From Mycobacteriales bacterium (lineage in GTDB: Bacteria > Actinomycetota > Actinomycetes > Mycobacteriales > Mycobacteriaceae), in contig JAHABL010000001.1 in NCBI GenBank assembly GCA_018376445.1, positions 124,001 through 188,000 on the forward strand: 64,000 nt of DNA. Reading direction: 5' to 3'. The notes below the pieces were generated by a model. That model made no database searches. It worked only from the letters and a program-made list of their open reading frames with translations, and had not been told where the DNA came from. A program made the position numbers and the translations under genes. Every line of letters begins with the position of its first letter. Position 1 is the stretch's first letter. This document shows, one piece after another, positions 1 through 7,482 of the stretch.

Positions 1-610
1 TGGCTGCTACGGGGTCCCCGAGGAGGGGGACGGCAGAGCCGGCTTGGGCAATCTTTTCACCAACCTGTTTTTCGTGTAGTTGCAGGGTTTGTTCGCGGGT
101 CAAGCTAACCACGATGATGAAGGGCTTGATGGGGCCGGGGGGACTCATGATAGGCACGCCGAGCGGGGCGTATTTGCTGTCGAGGTTGGTTTGGGGCAGG
201 ACGCTGCCAGGTTGGATGGGAGCGGGGTAGGTAACAATGGGGGTAGTGGGAGTGTCTTTGGGAGGAGTGGTGGGACCGGCTGTCTGACTACTGTTGGGGG
301 CGGTCCTGGGCGTGATGCTGGTGCTACTGGAGGGACTGGAGAGGGTGTCGTCTGAGGCGTTGGGAGTAGTGACAGGAGCGGCACCGTCACCGTACTGTCG
401 GTTAGTAGTGGAGGTGACGGTGGAGGATTCCTGGGGGGTGGGGGAGTCGGTGGAGTCGTCGCAGCCACATCCACTCAGCAGGGTGGTGCCGACCAGGGCG
501 GTGGCAACCAGTGCGGTGAGGGGTGCGTGGAAGTGTCGTTGGAGTCGGCCTCCAGAGGTGGGGTGCACGTGGGGGGCGGAGCTCAACGGCTTGCGGCGAT
601 TGTGAAACAT
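1..610 (-). CDS. Ser/Thr/Pro-rich putative lipoprotein, partial (runs off left edge)
   Basis: The reading frame opens at an ATG ending at 610, preceded by AGGAG, and stays open to the window edge, so at least 203 residues are present and the C-terminus is missing. After a basic N-terminus of about 30 residues comes a hydrophobic stretch ending in the lipobox LLSGC, with Cys48 as the predicted lipidation site. Residues about 50-130 are rich in Ser, Thr and Pro, a likely extended cell-wall linker. The remaining part, with the segment IMSPPGPIKPFIIVV, looks more globular. I do not recognise the family. The call as a surface lipoprotein rests on the lipobox and composition only. Confidence 0.7.
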   Translation of the reverse strand, partial: MFHNRRKPLSSAPHVHPTSGGRLQRHFHAPLTALVATALVGTTLLSGCGCDDSTDSPTPQESSTVTSTTNRQYGDGAAPVTTPNASDDTLSSPSSSTSITPRTAPNSSQTAGPTTPPKDTPTTPIVTYPAPIQPGSVLPQTNLDSKYAPLGVPIMSPPGPIKPFIIVVSLTREQTLQLHEKQVGEKIAQAGSAVPLLGDPVAA

Positions 611-698
611 GGGACTCCTGAGAATTGGTTGTTAGACCTAATGCTACTGGAGGGGGCGGGTCTCTATGCGCTGTCTGCCCGTTATTTAGCTCTTAAAA

Positions 699-731
699 AT
701 GGGGTCCCGCAGGTGAACTGCAGGACCCCAT
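699..731 (-). terminator. rho-independent terminator of the otsA operon
   Basis: The stem ATGGGGTCC / GGACCCCAT has an inner GCAG/CTGC pairing and a short loop. Read on the minus strand, the stem is followed by a run of five T. It lies 14 bases past the stop of the regulator gene. Confidence 0.8.
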
Positions 732-744
732 GCTGAAAAGTTAT

Positions 745-1446
745 TTAGACGACGTTGGTGAACGCTTTGGGAAGGAATTGCACACAACTGGTGCCATCCT
801 CTCGGCTGACTGCCTTGCAGTCGTCTAGGCTGTGTCCCGTTCCCTCGACAACGCCGCGCAGAACACCGGCGTGAATCTCGGAGAGCAGGTTACAGCGGAT
901 TTTCTCCTCCAGTCCCAGTGGGCAGCTGCCCAGCGTCAGGGTGTTGGTGGAACTGTGCCAGGCCGCGTCGAAGCCCCAGTCTTGAGCGAGCCGCAGGAGC
1001 TCGAGGTAGAGCGGGCGTTCCGAGTTGAGGGTGGTTGCCAAGTAACGTCCCATCTCCTCTCCCATTCGGCGGGCCTCCACTTCGGGGATGGGGGAGGTCT
1101 CGTCGAGGTGATCGAGCAGCATCACGATAAGGGCGTTGGAGGTGCGACGATCCGGAGTGTCGGCGTCACCCGGAGGCGTCATGTAGGCAATTGCCGGCCG
1201 GCCACGCCCAGCATGCGGCACGGTTTTACGGATCAGCAGGCCTGCCTCAACCAGTGCGGCGAGGTGATCTCTGATGGTATTGAGATGAAGATGGAGTTCG
1301 TTGGCGATTTCCCGCGGTTGCAGCGGTGCATCTGCCTCTCGGATTGTGTCGAGAATCAGTTTGCGGCGCGGCGGGAGATCATTTTCAGCAGGGTTTGCAG
1401 GGTGGAAGGGGTATCCCGGACTCTGCACTGCGCCAAGCTTGGCCAT
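745..1446 (-). CDS. COG2345-type HTH transcriptional regulator with C-terminal cysteine cluster
   Basis: 233 residues. Residues about 25-85 form an ArsR/MarR-like winged helix (PRRKLILDTIREADAPLQPR, then ELHLHLNTIRDHLAALVEAG). The C-terminal domain carries four cysteines spaced C-X9-C-X24-C-X10-C, beginning SCPLGLEEKIRC. This resembles the domain of SufR-like regulators, where cysteines bind an iron-sulfur cluster; cluster binding here is inferred. The gene starts four bases after the otsA stop with its own AAAGGA ribosome site, so it is the last gene of the otsA unit. It could autoregulate that unit or control an unlinked iron-sulfur or redox regulon. Confidence 0.75.
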   Translation of the reverse strand: MAKLGAVQSPGYPFHPANPAENDLPPRRKLILDTIREADAPLQPREIANELHLHLNTIRDHLAALVEAGLLIRKTVPHAGRGRPAIAYMTPPGDADTPDRRTSNALIVMLLDHLDETSPIPEVEARRMGEEMGRYLATTLNSERPLYLELLRLAQDWGFDAAWHSSTNTLTLGSCPLGLEEKIRCNLLSEIHAGVLRGVVEGTGHSLDDCKAVSREDGTSCVQFLPKAFTNVV

Positions 1447-1449
1447 TAC

Positions 1450-2994
1450 CTATTCCTTTAATTGGGTATTCACTTTAGGCGTCGAGTTCTCTGGGAGAGC
1501 ATCTAAGAACGAACGAGCCCACCGGTTAACATCGTGTGTGAGAACCTGGCGACGGAGCGCCCGCATACGGCGGCGACGATCTTCGTCGGGGTCCGTGAGC
1601 GCACTCATAATCGCATCTTTTACACCTTCGATGTCGTAAGGATTACACAAGTATGCGGATCGTAATTCACGAGCTGCACCCGCGAACTCGGATAGTACCA
1701 GAGCTCCGTTACCGTTGGTGGTAGCCGCTACATATTCTTTGCATACAAGATTCATGCCGTCTTTCAGCGGAGTCACGAGCATGACATCCGCACTGCGGTA
1801 CAGTGCCAGCAGCTCTTCAAATCCAGCTGATTGATGCAGGTAAGATACCACGGGTTTGCCGACGGCACCGAACTCGCCGTTAATGCGAGCTACCTTCTCC
1901 TCCACTCGTGAGCGCAACTCCCGGTAGGCGTCTACGCGCTCGCGGCTGGGGGTGGCCATTTGCACGAAGACGAACTTGTCAGGATCAATCCGGCCTTCTT
2001 TGAGAAGTTGATGAATTGCTTCCAGCCGTACCTCAATGCCTTTGGTGTAGTCCAGGCGGTCTATACCCAACGCGAGTTTTTCGGGGTTGCCGAGGCTGCG
2101 ACGCAGTTCCAGACCACGGCGGCGGATGGTCTGTTGGCGGGCAGCGGAGTTGAAACTGGGGGAGTCGATGGAAATAGGGAAAGCGCCGACACGGACGGAG
2201 CGGAGTCCGCCTTCACCATCGGGGACGGCTACTTCACCATAGTGGCCTGGAGTGTTGATTTGGCCGCGGGTGATGGCGTGCTTGCGGCGGACAAAGGTGA
2301 GCCGCTGGAAGTTGACGGCGTCGTGGGGTAGGTGGAAGCCCACCAGGTCCGCACCGAGTAGGCCGTCGATGATGTCGTCACGCCATGGCAGCTGGTCGAA
2401 GAGTTCTAGCGGTGGGAAGGGGATGTGGAGGAAGAAGCCGATGCGGACGTCGGGGCGGAGTTCCCGCAGCATTTGGGGAACTAGCTGCAGTTGGTAGTCG
2501 TTCACCCAGACCATGCCGTTGGGGGCGGCGACTTCGGCAGCTCGTTCGGCGAAGCGCCGGTTCACTTTCTGGTAGCTCTGCCACCAGTCTTCCCGGTAGG
2601 TCGGGGGGACGATGCAGTTGTGGTAGAGGGGCCACAGGGTGTCGTTGGAGAAGCCTTCGTAATATTTCTGGACTTCGTCGGTACTGAGCGCGAGGGGGAC
2701 GACGGTGCTGCCGTTCTGTTCGAAGGGTTCGGGGGCTGCGTCGGGGACGCCTGGCCAGCCGATCCAGGCACCGTGGTTTTTGCGGAGGATGGGTTCGAGG
2801 GCGGTGACGAGTCCACCGGGGCTGCGCTTCCACTCTTGGGAGCCGTCCTCATTGGTGACGAGGTCGGTGGGGAGCCGGTTGGCAACGACGAGAAAGTCGG
2901 CACACTTTGTGGCGTCGACGCGCTTGACGTCAGCGACATCGACGGTGTTTTGGGAGCTTTCTACGGTTTCGTTCTGCTCGTTAGTGTCCGTCAT
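1450..2994 (-). CDS. otsA: trehalose-6-phosphate synthase (GT20)
   Basis: 514 residues, normal for OtsA. The enzyme joins UDP- or ADP-glucose and glucose-6-phosphate to give trehalose-6-phosphate in the cytoplasm. Recognisable family segments are FLVVANRLPTD at the N-terminus, WVNDYQLQLVPQMLRELRPD, IGFFLHIPFPP, LGIDRLDYTKGIEVRL and DGMNLVCKEYVA. It starts two bases after a 57-residue gene, with GAGGAG as ribosome site inside that gene's end. No otsB phosphatase gene is in the window. Trehalose serves as osmoprotectant and precursor of mycolylated trehalose in this order (family knowledge). Confidence 0.97.
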   Translation of the reverse strand: MTDTNEQNETVESSQNTVDVADVKRVDATKCADFLVVANRLPTDLVTNEDGSQEWKRSPGGLVTALEPILRKNHGAWIGWPGVPDAAPEPFEQNGSTVVPLALSTDEVQKYYEGFSNDTLWPLYHNCIVPPTYREDWWQSYQKVNRRFAERAAEVAAPNGMVWVNDYQLQLVPQMLRELRPDVRIGFFLHIPFPPLELFDQLPWRDDIIDGLLGADLVGFHLPHDAVNFQRLTFVRRKHAITRGQINTPGHYGEVAVPDGEGGLRSVRVGAFPISIDSPSFNSAARQQTIRRRGLELRRSLGNPEKLALGIDRLDYTKGIEVRLEAIHQLLKEGRIDPDKFVFVQMATPSRERVDAYRELRSRVEEKVARINGEFGAVGKPVVSYLHQSAGFEELLALYRSADVMLVTPLKDGMNLVCKEYVAATTNGNGALVLSEFAGAARELRSAYLCNPYDIEGVKDAIMSALTDPDEDRRRRMRALRRQVLTHDVNRWARSFLDALPENSTPKVNTQLKE

Positions 2995-2996
2995 AG

Positions 2997-3170
2997 TTAC
3001 TCCTCTGAGTCGGACAGTCCCACTCCAAGCATGTTCATGAGTTCGAGGCTTTCCTCGGGGTTCGCCGCGTAGCCGGCGACGACGCGGCGAGCACGACGAG
3101 CTGTTTCCTCTTCCAGAGGGCCATAGCTGTCGTGGTTGGTACGCGTGATATCGCTAGTCTTCGGAGGCAT
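2997..3170 (-). CDS. small conserved protein upstream of otsA
   Basis: 57 residues, soluble and acidic at the C-terminus, starting MPPKTSDITRTNHDSYGPLE and ending GVGLSDSEE. An AAGGAAAG ribosome site precedes the ATG, and the stop lies two bases before otsA, so the two are translationally coupled. M. tuberculosis also has a very small gene (Rv3489, from memory) just before otsA (Rv3490), which supports this as a real gene. No function is known to me. It may be a regulatory partner of OtsA. Confidence 0.75.
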   Translation of the reverse strand: MPPKTSDITRTNHDSYGPLEEETARRARRVVAGYAANPEESLELMNMLGVGLSDSEE

Positions 3171-3191
3171 AACACTTTCCTTAGATGAGTG

Positions 3192-3205
3192 TGTAATTAA
3201 TTACA
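3192..3205. promoter_or_regulatory. perfect 14-bp palindrome upstream of otsA operon
   Basis: TGTAATTAATTACA is self-complementary and centred about 28 bases before the start codon at 3170, in an AT-rich segment. This is a likely operator or part of the promoter of the otsA unit. Confidence 0.5.
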
Positions 3206-3281
3206 TGGTAGGTGAGCGACTTGCTTTTTCCCAGCAGGTAGAAAGAGTTCGTGAAATTCCTGTCTCACGGGTTTTATCCAT

Positions 3282-3287
3282 TAAGAT
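3282..3287 (+). promoter_or_regulatory. -10 element of tRNA-Thr promoter
   Basis: TAAGAT lies 12 bases before the mature tRNA 5' end, with CTGTCT about 17 bases further upstream as a possible -35. The placement fits transcription starting a few bases before the tRNA. Confidence 0.5.
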
Positions 3288-3299
3288 GGGGAAAGCCTT

Positions 3300-3375
3300 G
3301 CTAGAGTGGCGCAATTGGTAGCGCACCCGACTTGTAATCGGAAGGTTGCGGGTTCAAGTCCCGTCTCTAGCTCCA
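3300..3375 (+). tRNA. tRNA-Thr (anticodon TGT)
   Basis: The 76-base cloverleaf has acceptor stem GCTAGAG/CTCTAGC, a D arm with GCGC pairing, anticodon TGT at 3333-3335 in loop CTTGTAA, and the T arm GCGGG-TTCAAGT-CCCGT. The CCA end is encoded. The anticodon stem has a C-A mismatch at its outermost pair. It decodes ACA and other Thr codons by wobble. Confidence 0.95.
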
Positions 3376-3387
3376 CAAATAATAACG

Positions 3388-3422
3388 CTGTGGGGCGCTC
3401 CTTCTCGTGGAGCGCCCCACAG
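3388..3422. terminator. bidirectional hairpin between tRNA-Thr and the minus-strand membrane protein
   Basis: A perfect 14-base stem CTGTGGGGCGCTCC / GGAGCGCCCCACAG surrounds a 7-base loop. It lies between convergent transcripts. There is no strong T run on either side, though the minus side is AT-rich (CGTTATTATTTG). Confidence 0.7.
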
Positions 3423-3460
3423 TCGTGTGGCCACTGTGATGCTGTCTGGAGCGTGTCGGC

Positions 3461-4276
3461 TTAGGCGGCGGGTGTGCCGGGAGTGGTGTTGGTGACTTCC
3501 GCGGTGTCAGAGGCGGATCCGGTGGACGTCCCCGTCGTGGTGGGCTGCGGCGACTGTTGTACAAGGAGTTGCTTGCACTCGGAGAGATTTTCGATGCGCT
3601 CGCGGGTCTTCTTGTCGCCCATGCCGATGGCGGAGGTGGCTTTGGAGACAGCCTTGGAGTAGCGATCGTAGACGCTCTTCAGTGCGGCTGCCAGCTCATC
3701 CATTTCGGCCTGGGTGCGGATGGGGTGAGCCCGCAATTGTTTGGCACGCTCGGTAAAGACCTTGTCGCCTTCGCGCAGCACATCCACCAAATTCTGCAAA
3801 TCCTTCTTCTGTTTTTCGGAACCGTTCATCATCACCGAGCTGGCACTGAGTTGCAGGGCAGCGTCACGGAAGTCGGCTGCTTGCCGTTCTAGGGTGGAGC
3901 GCAGCCGGTCGAGATACTTCTCGGTGCTTTCCCCTTTTTGAATGCTGATGGCGTCGGCGTCCGCCACGATGGTGTTGTGGGCAGGGCAGAAGCTGGTCCA
4001 GAATCCGAGGATGGAGTTGGACGGCAGAGCCTCGGGGGTCTCCCGGCTGCCTGGACGGTTATCGACGAAGGTGGTGATCGCCAGGATGAGGATGATGACG
4101 AGTCCGAAGGAGAGACCAGCGAAGATCTTCTTGCGCCGGGCGGAGCGATATTCGGAAGATTCTTCCTTCGGTGCCGCGTCTTGTGCCGGGGCAGGGGAGG
4201 GGACAGCGGGCCGTTCGGTGGGCGTGTCCTGCTGCGGGCCGTTCGGCTGGACGGGGGGCTGTGCTGGAGTTGTCAT
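3461..4276 (-). CDS. single-pass membrane protein with extracytoplasmic two-cysteine domain (paralogue A)
   Basis: 271 residues. A Pro/Gln-rich cytoplasmic N-terminus (1-45) is followed by basic residues, a membrane helix (about 51-70), an outer helical domain (about 85-236) and a Thr/Ser-rich tail. Cys97 in FWTSFC and Cys234 in ENLSEC are the only cysteines. The downstream gene encodes a protein with the same plan and nearly the same cysteine spacing, so the two are paralogues. A GAGGAA ribosome site precedes the ATG. I recognise no named family; a disulfide between the two cysteines is inferred. Confidence 0.75.
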   Translation of the reverse strand: MTTPAQPPVQPNGPQQDTPTERPAVPSPAPAQDAAPKEESSEYRSARRKKIFAGLSFGLVIILILAITTFVDNRPGSRETPEALPSNSILGFWTSFCPAHNTIVADADAISIQKGESTEKYLDRLRSTLERQAADFRDAALQLSASSVMMNGSEKQKKDLQNLVDVLREGDKVFTERAKQLRAHPIRTQAEMDELAAALKSVYDRYSKAVSKATSAIGMGDKKTRERIENLSECKQLLVQQSPQPTTTGTSTGSASDTAEVTNTTPGTPAA

Positions 4277-4336
4277 GATTCCTCGGTGATCGTGGGTACA
4301 CAGTAGTGGGGGATGATGGTGTCCGCTGTCCTTAGC

Positions 4337-4972
4337 TTAGAGGAAAGGACAGCATTCGGACAGCGCACGGATTCGCTTAGTGGCGGCAGGTGAGCCTGTC
4401 CCCAGGCGGGTGAGCCCCACCGTCAATTGATCACCATAAATAAGATAAATGTTTTTTAGTTGGTGAGTTGATACGTAGAGGTCAGGCATGCGATGGGCCT
4501 GTTGGGCGCTGGGGATAGGGGCGGCGGAGATAGCTTGGATGGCTTGGCGGTGGGCTTCCAGAATCTCCTCGCGACCATGTCGTTGGTGCAGAGTGGGGTG
4601 TTGGAAGGGGAGTGCTTCCAGGGCATTTTCCGCGTTCCGAAGTTGTGTTTGGTTCTGCTGGTAGATGGTGACGAGGGCTTCATTATCAAGGTCGACGATG
4701 GCGGCACCGCGAGCGGGGCGTTGGGCGACGGCATTGTCGATTACGCGTTGGTAGCCGCGGCAACTGGTGGCCCACCACTGGTAGAGCTCTGCATCGCTGA
4801 GGCCGTCCCCATCCATGGTGACAACTACCCCCGCGCCGATGATGAGCGCGACGAGAGAAACGCCCAGGAAGATGCGCCGGCAGGGCCGCCGCCACCGCGA
4901 GGAGCGGGTGCCGTTGCGCCGGGCTCGGCACCCGCTATCTGGGAGGGAAGGTGGAGTGTTGCTGCGGGACAC
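4337..4972 (-). CDS. single-pass membrane protein with extracytoplasmic two-cysteine domain (paralogue B)
   Basis: 211 residues from a GTG start. Arg-rich N-terminus, membrane helix at about 34-53, then an outer helical domain. Cys71 in WATSC and Cys207 in RIRALSEC match Cys97 and Cys234 of the preceding gene, with 136 against 137 residues between them. The GTG lies exactly six bases after TAGGCT, so the message is probably leaderless with its own promoter. The Thr-rich tail of paralogue A is absent; the protein ends shortly after the second cysteine. Function is unknown. Confidence 0.7.
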   Translation of the reverse strand: MSRSNTPPSLPDSGCRARRNGTRSSRWRRPCRRIFLGVSLVALIIGAGVVVTMDGDGLSDAELYQWWATSCRGYQRVIDNAVAQRPARGAAIVDLDNEALVTIYQQNQTQLRNAENALEALPFQHPTLHQRHGREEILEAHRQAIQAISAAPIPSAQQAHRMPDLYVSTHQLKNIYLIYGDQLTVGLTRLGTGSPAATKRIRALSECCPFL

Positions 4973-4978
4973 GTTTTT

Positions 4979-4984
4979 AGCCTA
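4979..4984 (-). promoter_or_regulatory. -10 hexamer TAGGCT (leaderless start)
   Basis: TAGGCT on the minus strand, with six bases to the GTG at 4972. Confidence 0.55.
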
Positions 4985-5022
4985 GGCCTTGTGTGTGGTG
5001 GAGCAAAGGAGAGAAATAAAGG

Positions 5023-5052
5023 GGGGGCAGCTCTCGGGTGAGAGCTGCCCCC
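5023..5052 (-). terminator. rho-independent terminator of the GH1 gene
   Basis: A 12-base perfect stem GGGGGCAGCTCT / AGAGCTGCCCCC surrounds a 6-base loop. On the minus strand it is followed by T-rich sequence (CCTTTATTTCTC), and it lies 30 bases after the stop. Confidence 0.8.
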
Positions 5053-5082
5053 TGTGGAGGTTGTGTCAGCGCGGGTGACCTG

Positions 5083-6453
5083 CTACTTCAGGATGGCGCG
5101 CGGGCCGTAGACTCGCGGTGGGTTGACGCAAGAGCGAAGGCCTTCGGATAGCGGGCAGAAGCGCAGCGGTGACTCTAGCTGGTAGTTCTGAGGAACACCA
5201 CCATTCTTGGTGATCTGGCGGAAGGCGGCCGGGCCGTCGGTGGGCTTGCGCTTGAGGGCGGGGTCCTTCAGCACGTCGACGGTGTAGAGGCCGAAGCGGG
5301 AGTCATACTGGCCCCACTCGTAGTTGTCGGTGATGGACCAGTAGTTGTAGCCGACTACGGGGTAGCCGTCAGCAACTGCACGCTGGATCCAAAAGACGGT
5401 GTCGTTTAGCCAGTCGCCCTTGGTAAAGCCGTCGGGGCGGTGTCCGTTGTAGCTGGGGATACCGTTTTCCACGATGTAGACCGGTTTGTCGGGGAAGGCT
5501 TCGGAGAAGTGCTGGATGGCGAAGTAGATGCCTTCCGGTTGAGGATCGATCTTGTCGAATTGGGAGGTAGCACCGTAGATGGCGGAGAGGTTCGAGAGTG
5601 CGACGGTGTAGTAGTAATCGATACCGACGAAGTCGAGTTCCTTTCCCACTGGCTTGAAGAAGAATTGGTCTGCAGCGGAGGTGACGAAGGGCAGGTAGGC
5701 TTCGTTGGAGCCGATGCGGGCGCGTTTGTCGTACTTCTTGATGGTGTTGTACGCGATCTTGTGGGCTGCCTGCACGTTCTTCATGAAGGGGGCCATGTCG
5801 GCACGGGTGATGTTACCAATCTCCACTTCGTGGCCGAAGAACACGAGCGGTTCATTGAAGGTGATCCACATGGTGCCGTTGCCGGAGTAGCGTTTGGCGA
5901 GGAAGTTCACGAAGCGCTGGTAATCCTGCAGGGTTGTCTTGTTCATAAAGCCGCCCTGGTCCTGTACCCAGCCGGGATACACATAGTGCACGGTGGTGAT
6001 CATCGGAGTCATGCCGTGCTTGCGCATGGTCTTGATGACATCGTCGTAGTAGTGGATCTCTTTCCAGTTCCACTGACCCTTCTTCGGCTCGATACGCGAC
6101 CATTCCATGGAGATACGGAAGGTGTTGAGTCCCATCCAAGCGGCGTTGCCGAGGTCTTCCTTGTAGCGATGGCGGAAGTCCGTGGCGTTCTTCACCGGGT
6201 TGACCTTCGTGGGGTCTTTCTTGGATTCGCGGTTGATGTAGCGCAGCCAGTTGCTGTCGTAGTTGCTACCTTCCACCTGGAAGCCGGCAGTGGCGGAACC
6301 CCAGTAGAACTTGTCCCAACCCTTAGTGGCGCCCTTCTGGACGGCCGCGGCGGGCGCGGCGGTAGCGAGAGGGGTAGTGGCGAGGGGGACAGCCAGCAAG
6401 GCTACGGTAGCGACGGCGGTGACGATCTTCGTGGAAAGCGAGTGCAGCTTCAT
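5083..6453 (-). CDS. secreted GH1 family glycosidase (beta-glucosidase-like)
   Basis: 456 residues from the ATG at 6453, chosen because AAAGGAACGG precedes it and a classical signal peptide follows (MKLHSLSTKIVTAVATVALL, cleavage near ATAAPA). The frame is open further upstream, but that part does not look coding. GH1 hallmarks are GSATAGFQVEG, TFNEP with acid/base Glu201, VENG with nucleophile Glu329, and NYWSITDNYEWGQYDSRFGLY. The C-terminus extends past the barrel with SPLRFCPLSEGLRSCVNPP, whose two cysteines may form a disulfide. The enzyme should hydrolyse beta-glucosides or related glycosides outside the membrane; the substrate is unknown. Confidence 0.93.
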   Translation of the reverse strand: MKLHSLSTKIVTAVATVALLAVPLATTPLATAAPAAAVQKGATKGWDKFYWGSATAGFQVEGSNYDSNWLRYINRESKKDPTKVNPVKNATDFRHRYKEDLGNAAWMGLNTFRISMEWSRIEPKKGQWNWKEIHYYDDVIKTMRKHGMTPMITTVHYVYPGWVQDQGGFMNKTTLQDYQRFVNFLAKRYSGNGTMWITFNEPLVFFGHEVEIGNITRADMAPFMKNVQAAHKIAYNTIKKYDKRARIGSNEAYLPFVTSAADQFFFKPVGKELDFVGIDYYYTVALSNLSAIYGATSQFDKIDPQPEGIYFAIQHFSEAFPDKPVYIVENGIPSYNGHRPDGFTKGDWLNDTVFWIQRAVADGYPVVGYNYWSITDNYEWGQYDSRFGLYTVDVLKDPALKRKPTDGPAAFRQITKNGGVPQNYQLESPLRFCPLSEGLRSCVNPPRVYGPRAILK

Positions 6454-6632
6454 ATCCGTTCCTTTGGATGGTGGTGTCAGTGGTGTGACAGTGTCGCCGC
6501 TGGGTAGTGGAAGGGGTGGGGCGGGGATGCCCCTCCCCGCTCTGCGACGGTGGGAGTGCAGCACTACTGGTGCCGGGTAGCGGGGCGGAAGTGGCAGGCT
6601 GCTGCCCCGAGAATGTGGCACGGTAGCTCCGA

Positions 6633-6646
6633 CTTTAACGTTAAAG
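6633..6646. promoter_or_regulatory. LacI-like palindromic operator CTTTAACGTTAAAG
   Basis: A perfect 14-bp palindrome with a central CG, the shape typical of LacI-family operators. It lies about 180 bases before the GH1 start codon and about 107 bases before phoP. A role in sugar-dependent control of the GH1 gene is inferred. Confidence 0.5.
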
Positions 6647-6741
6647 AATTGGTGACGTGCGGTTGTTTCCATGGATTGCCAGCTTGAGAGGTATCCAGCG
6701 AATTCTCAGCGATGTCCTAGAAAGTGTGCAGGTGCAGTCGG

Positions 6742-6747
6742 CACAAT
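6742..6747 (+). promoter_or_regulatory. -10 like hexamer CACAAT of phoP (leaderless start)
   Basis: CACAAT ends six bases before the ATG at 6754. The same hexamer and spacing precede lmeA and trmL. Confidence 0.45.
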
Positions 6748-6753
6748 GAATAC

Positions 6754-7482
6754 ATGACTGCTGCAGACAATGGTGGTTTCCCCGACTACACCGGTACCAA
6801 GATCCTCGTCGTCGACGATGAACCCTCCATCGTCGAACTCCTCATGGTGAGCTTGAAGTACCAGGGTTTCGACGTGGCCACGGCATCTTCGGGCGAAGAT
6901 GCCATGGCTGTAGCTCGCCGTTTCCGCCCCGATGCCTTCATCCTCGATATCATGATGCCGGGCATGGACGGATTCCGGCTGCTTTCGCGTCTGCGAGAAG
7001 ACGGCCACGATGGCCCCGTCCTCTTCCTCACCGCCAAAGACGGAGTGGAGGACCGTGTCCGCGGCCTCACGCTGGGAGCCGACGACTACGTCACCAAACC
7101 CTTCAGCCTCGAAGAGGTCATCGCCCGCCTTCGCACCATCCTGCGGCGCAGCGACCGCAGTTCCCTCGGACAGGTCAGCAATCACCTCACCTTTGCCGAT
7201 ATCGAACTCAACGACGAAACCCATGAAGTGTGGAAAGCTGGCCAGCTGGTGGAGCTCACCCCTACCGAATTCGCCCTCTTGCGCTACTTTATGGTCAATG
7301 CCGGCGTGGTGCTCTCCAAAGCCCGCATCCTCGACAACGTCTGGGACTATGACTTCAACGGAGATGCGAATGTCGTGGAGTCCTACATCTCCTACCTGCG
7401 CAAAAAGATCGATACTGGAGATGTGAAATACCTGCATACGCTGCGCGGAGTTGGCTATGTCCTACGCGAACCACGCAAGTAA
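6754..7482 (+). CDS. phoP: PhoP-type response regulator (OmpR/PhoB family)
   Basis: 242 residues. The receiver domain (about 16-130) has acidic Asp21 and Asp22, phospho-acceptor Asp65 in ILDIMMPGMDG, and the conserved Thr and Lys in LFLTAKD and TKPFSLEEV. The C-terminal winged helix ends LHTLRGVGYVLREPR. The wording closely follows M. tuberculosis PhoP (for example LTFADIELNDETHEVWKAGQ), so this is likely its orthologue and not MprA or PrrA. I prefer the ATG at 6754 over a GTG at 6724, since it fits a leaderless start and the domain begins soon after. It overlaps phoR. Confidence 0.92.
   Translation: MTAADNGGFPDYTGTKILVVDDEPSIVELLMVSLKYQGFDVATASSGEDAMAVARRFRPDAFILDIMMPGMDGFRLLSRLREDGHDGPVLFLTAKDGVEDRVRGLTLGADDYVTKPFSLEEVIARLRTILRRSDRSSLGQVSNHLTFADIELNDETHEVWKAGQLVELTPTEFALLRYFMVNAGVVLSKARILDNVWDYDFNGDANVVESYISYLRKKIDTGDVKYLHTLRGVGYVLREPRK

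Larger units (their letters stand above)
6454..6753. other. divergent intergenic region between GH1 and phoP
   Basis: About 300 bases. The minus-strand frame stays open through much of it, but no signal supports coding. It holds a perfect 14-bp palindrome (6633-6646) and the phoP -10-like hexamer (6742-6747). Confidence 0.6.

Noticed and set aside
145..474. 109-residue Pro-rich minus-strand reading frame
   Set aside because: It is a shifted frame inside the real lipoprotein gene, whose frame has a ribosome site, signal sequence and lipobox.
6454..6672. N-terminal extension of the GH1 protein
   Set aside because: The extension has no family similarity. A good ribosome site and signal peptide begin at 6453.
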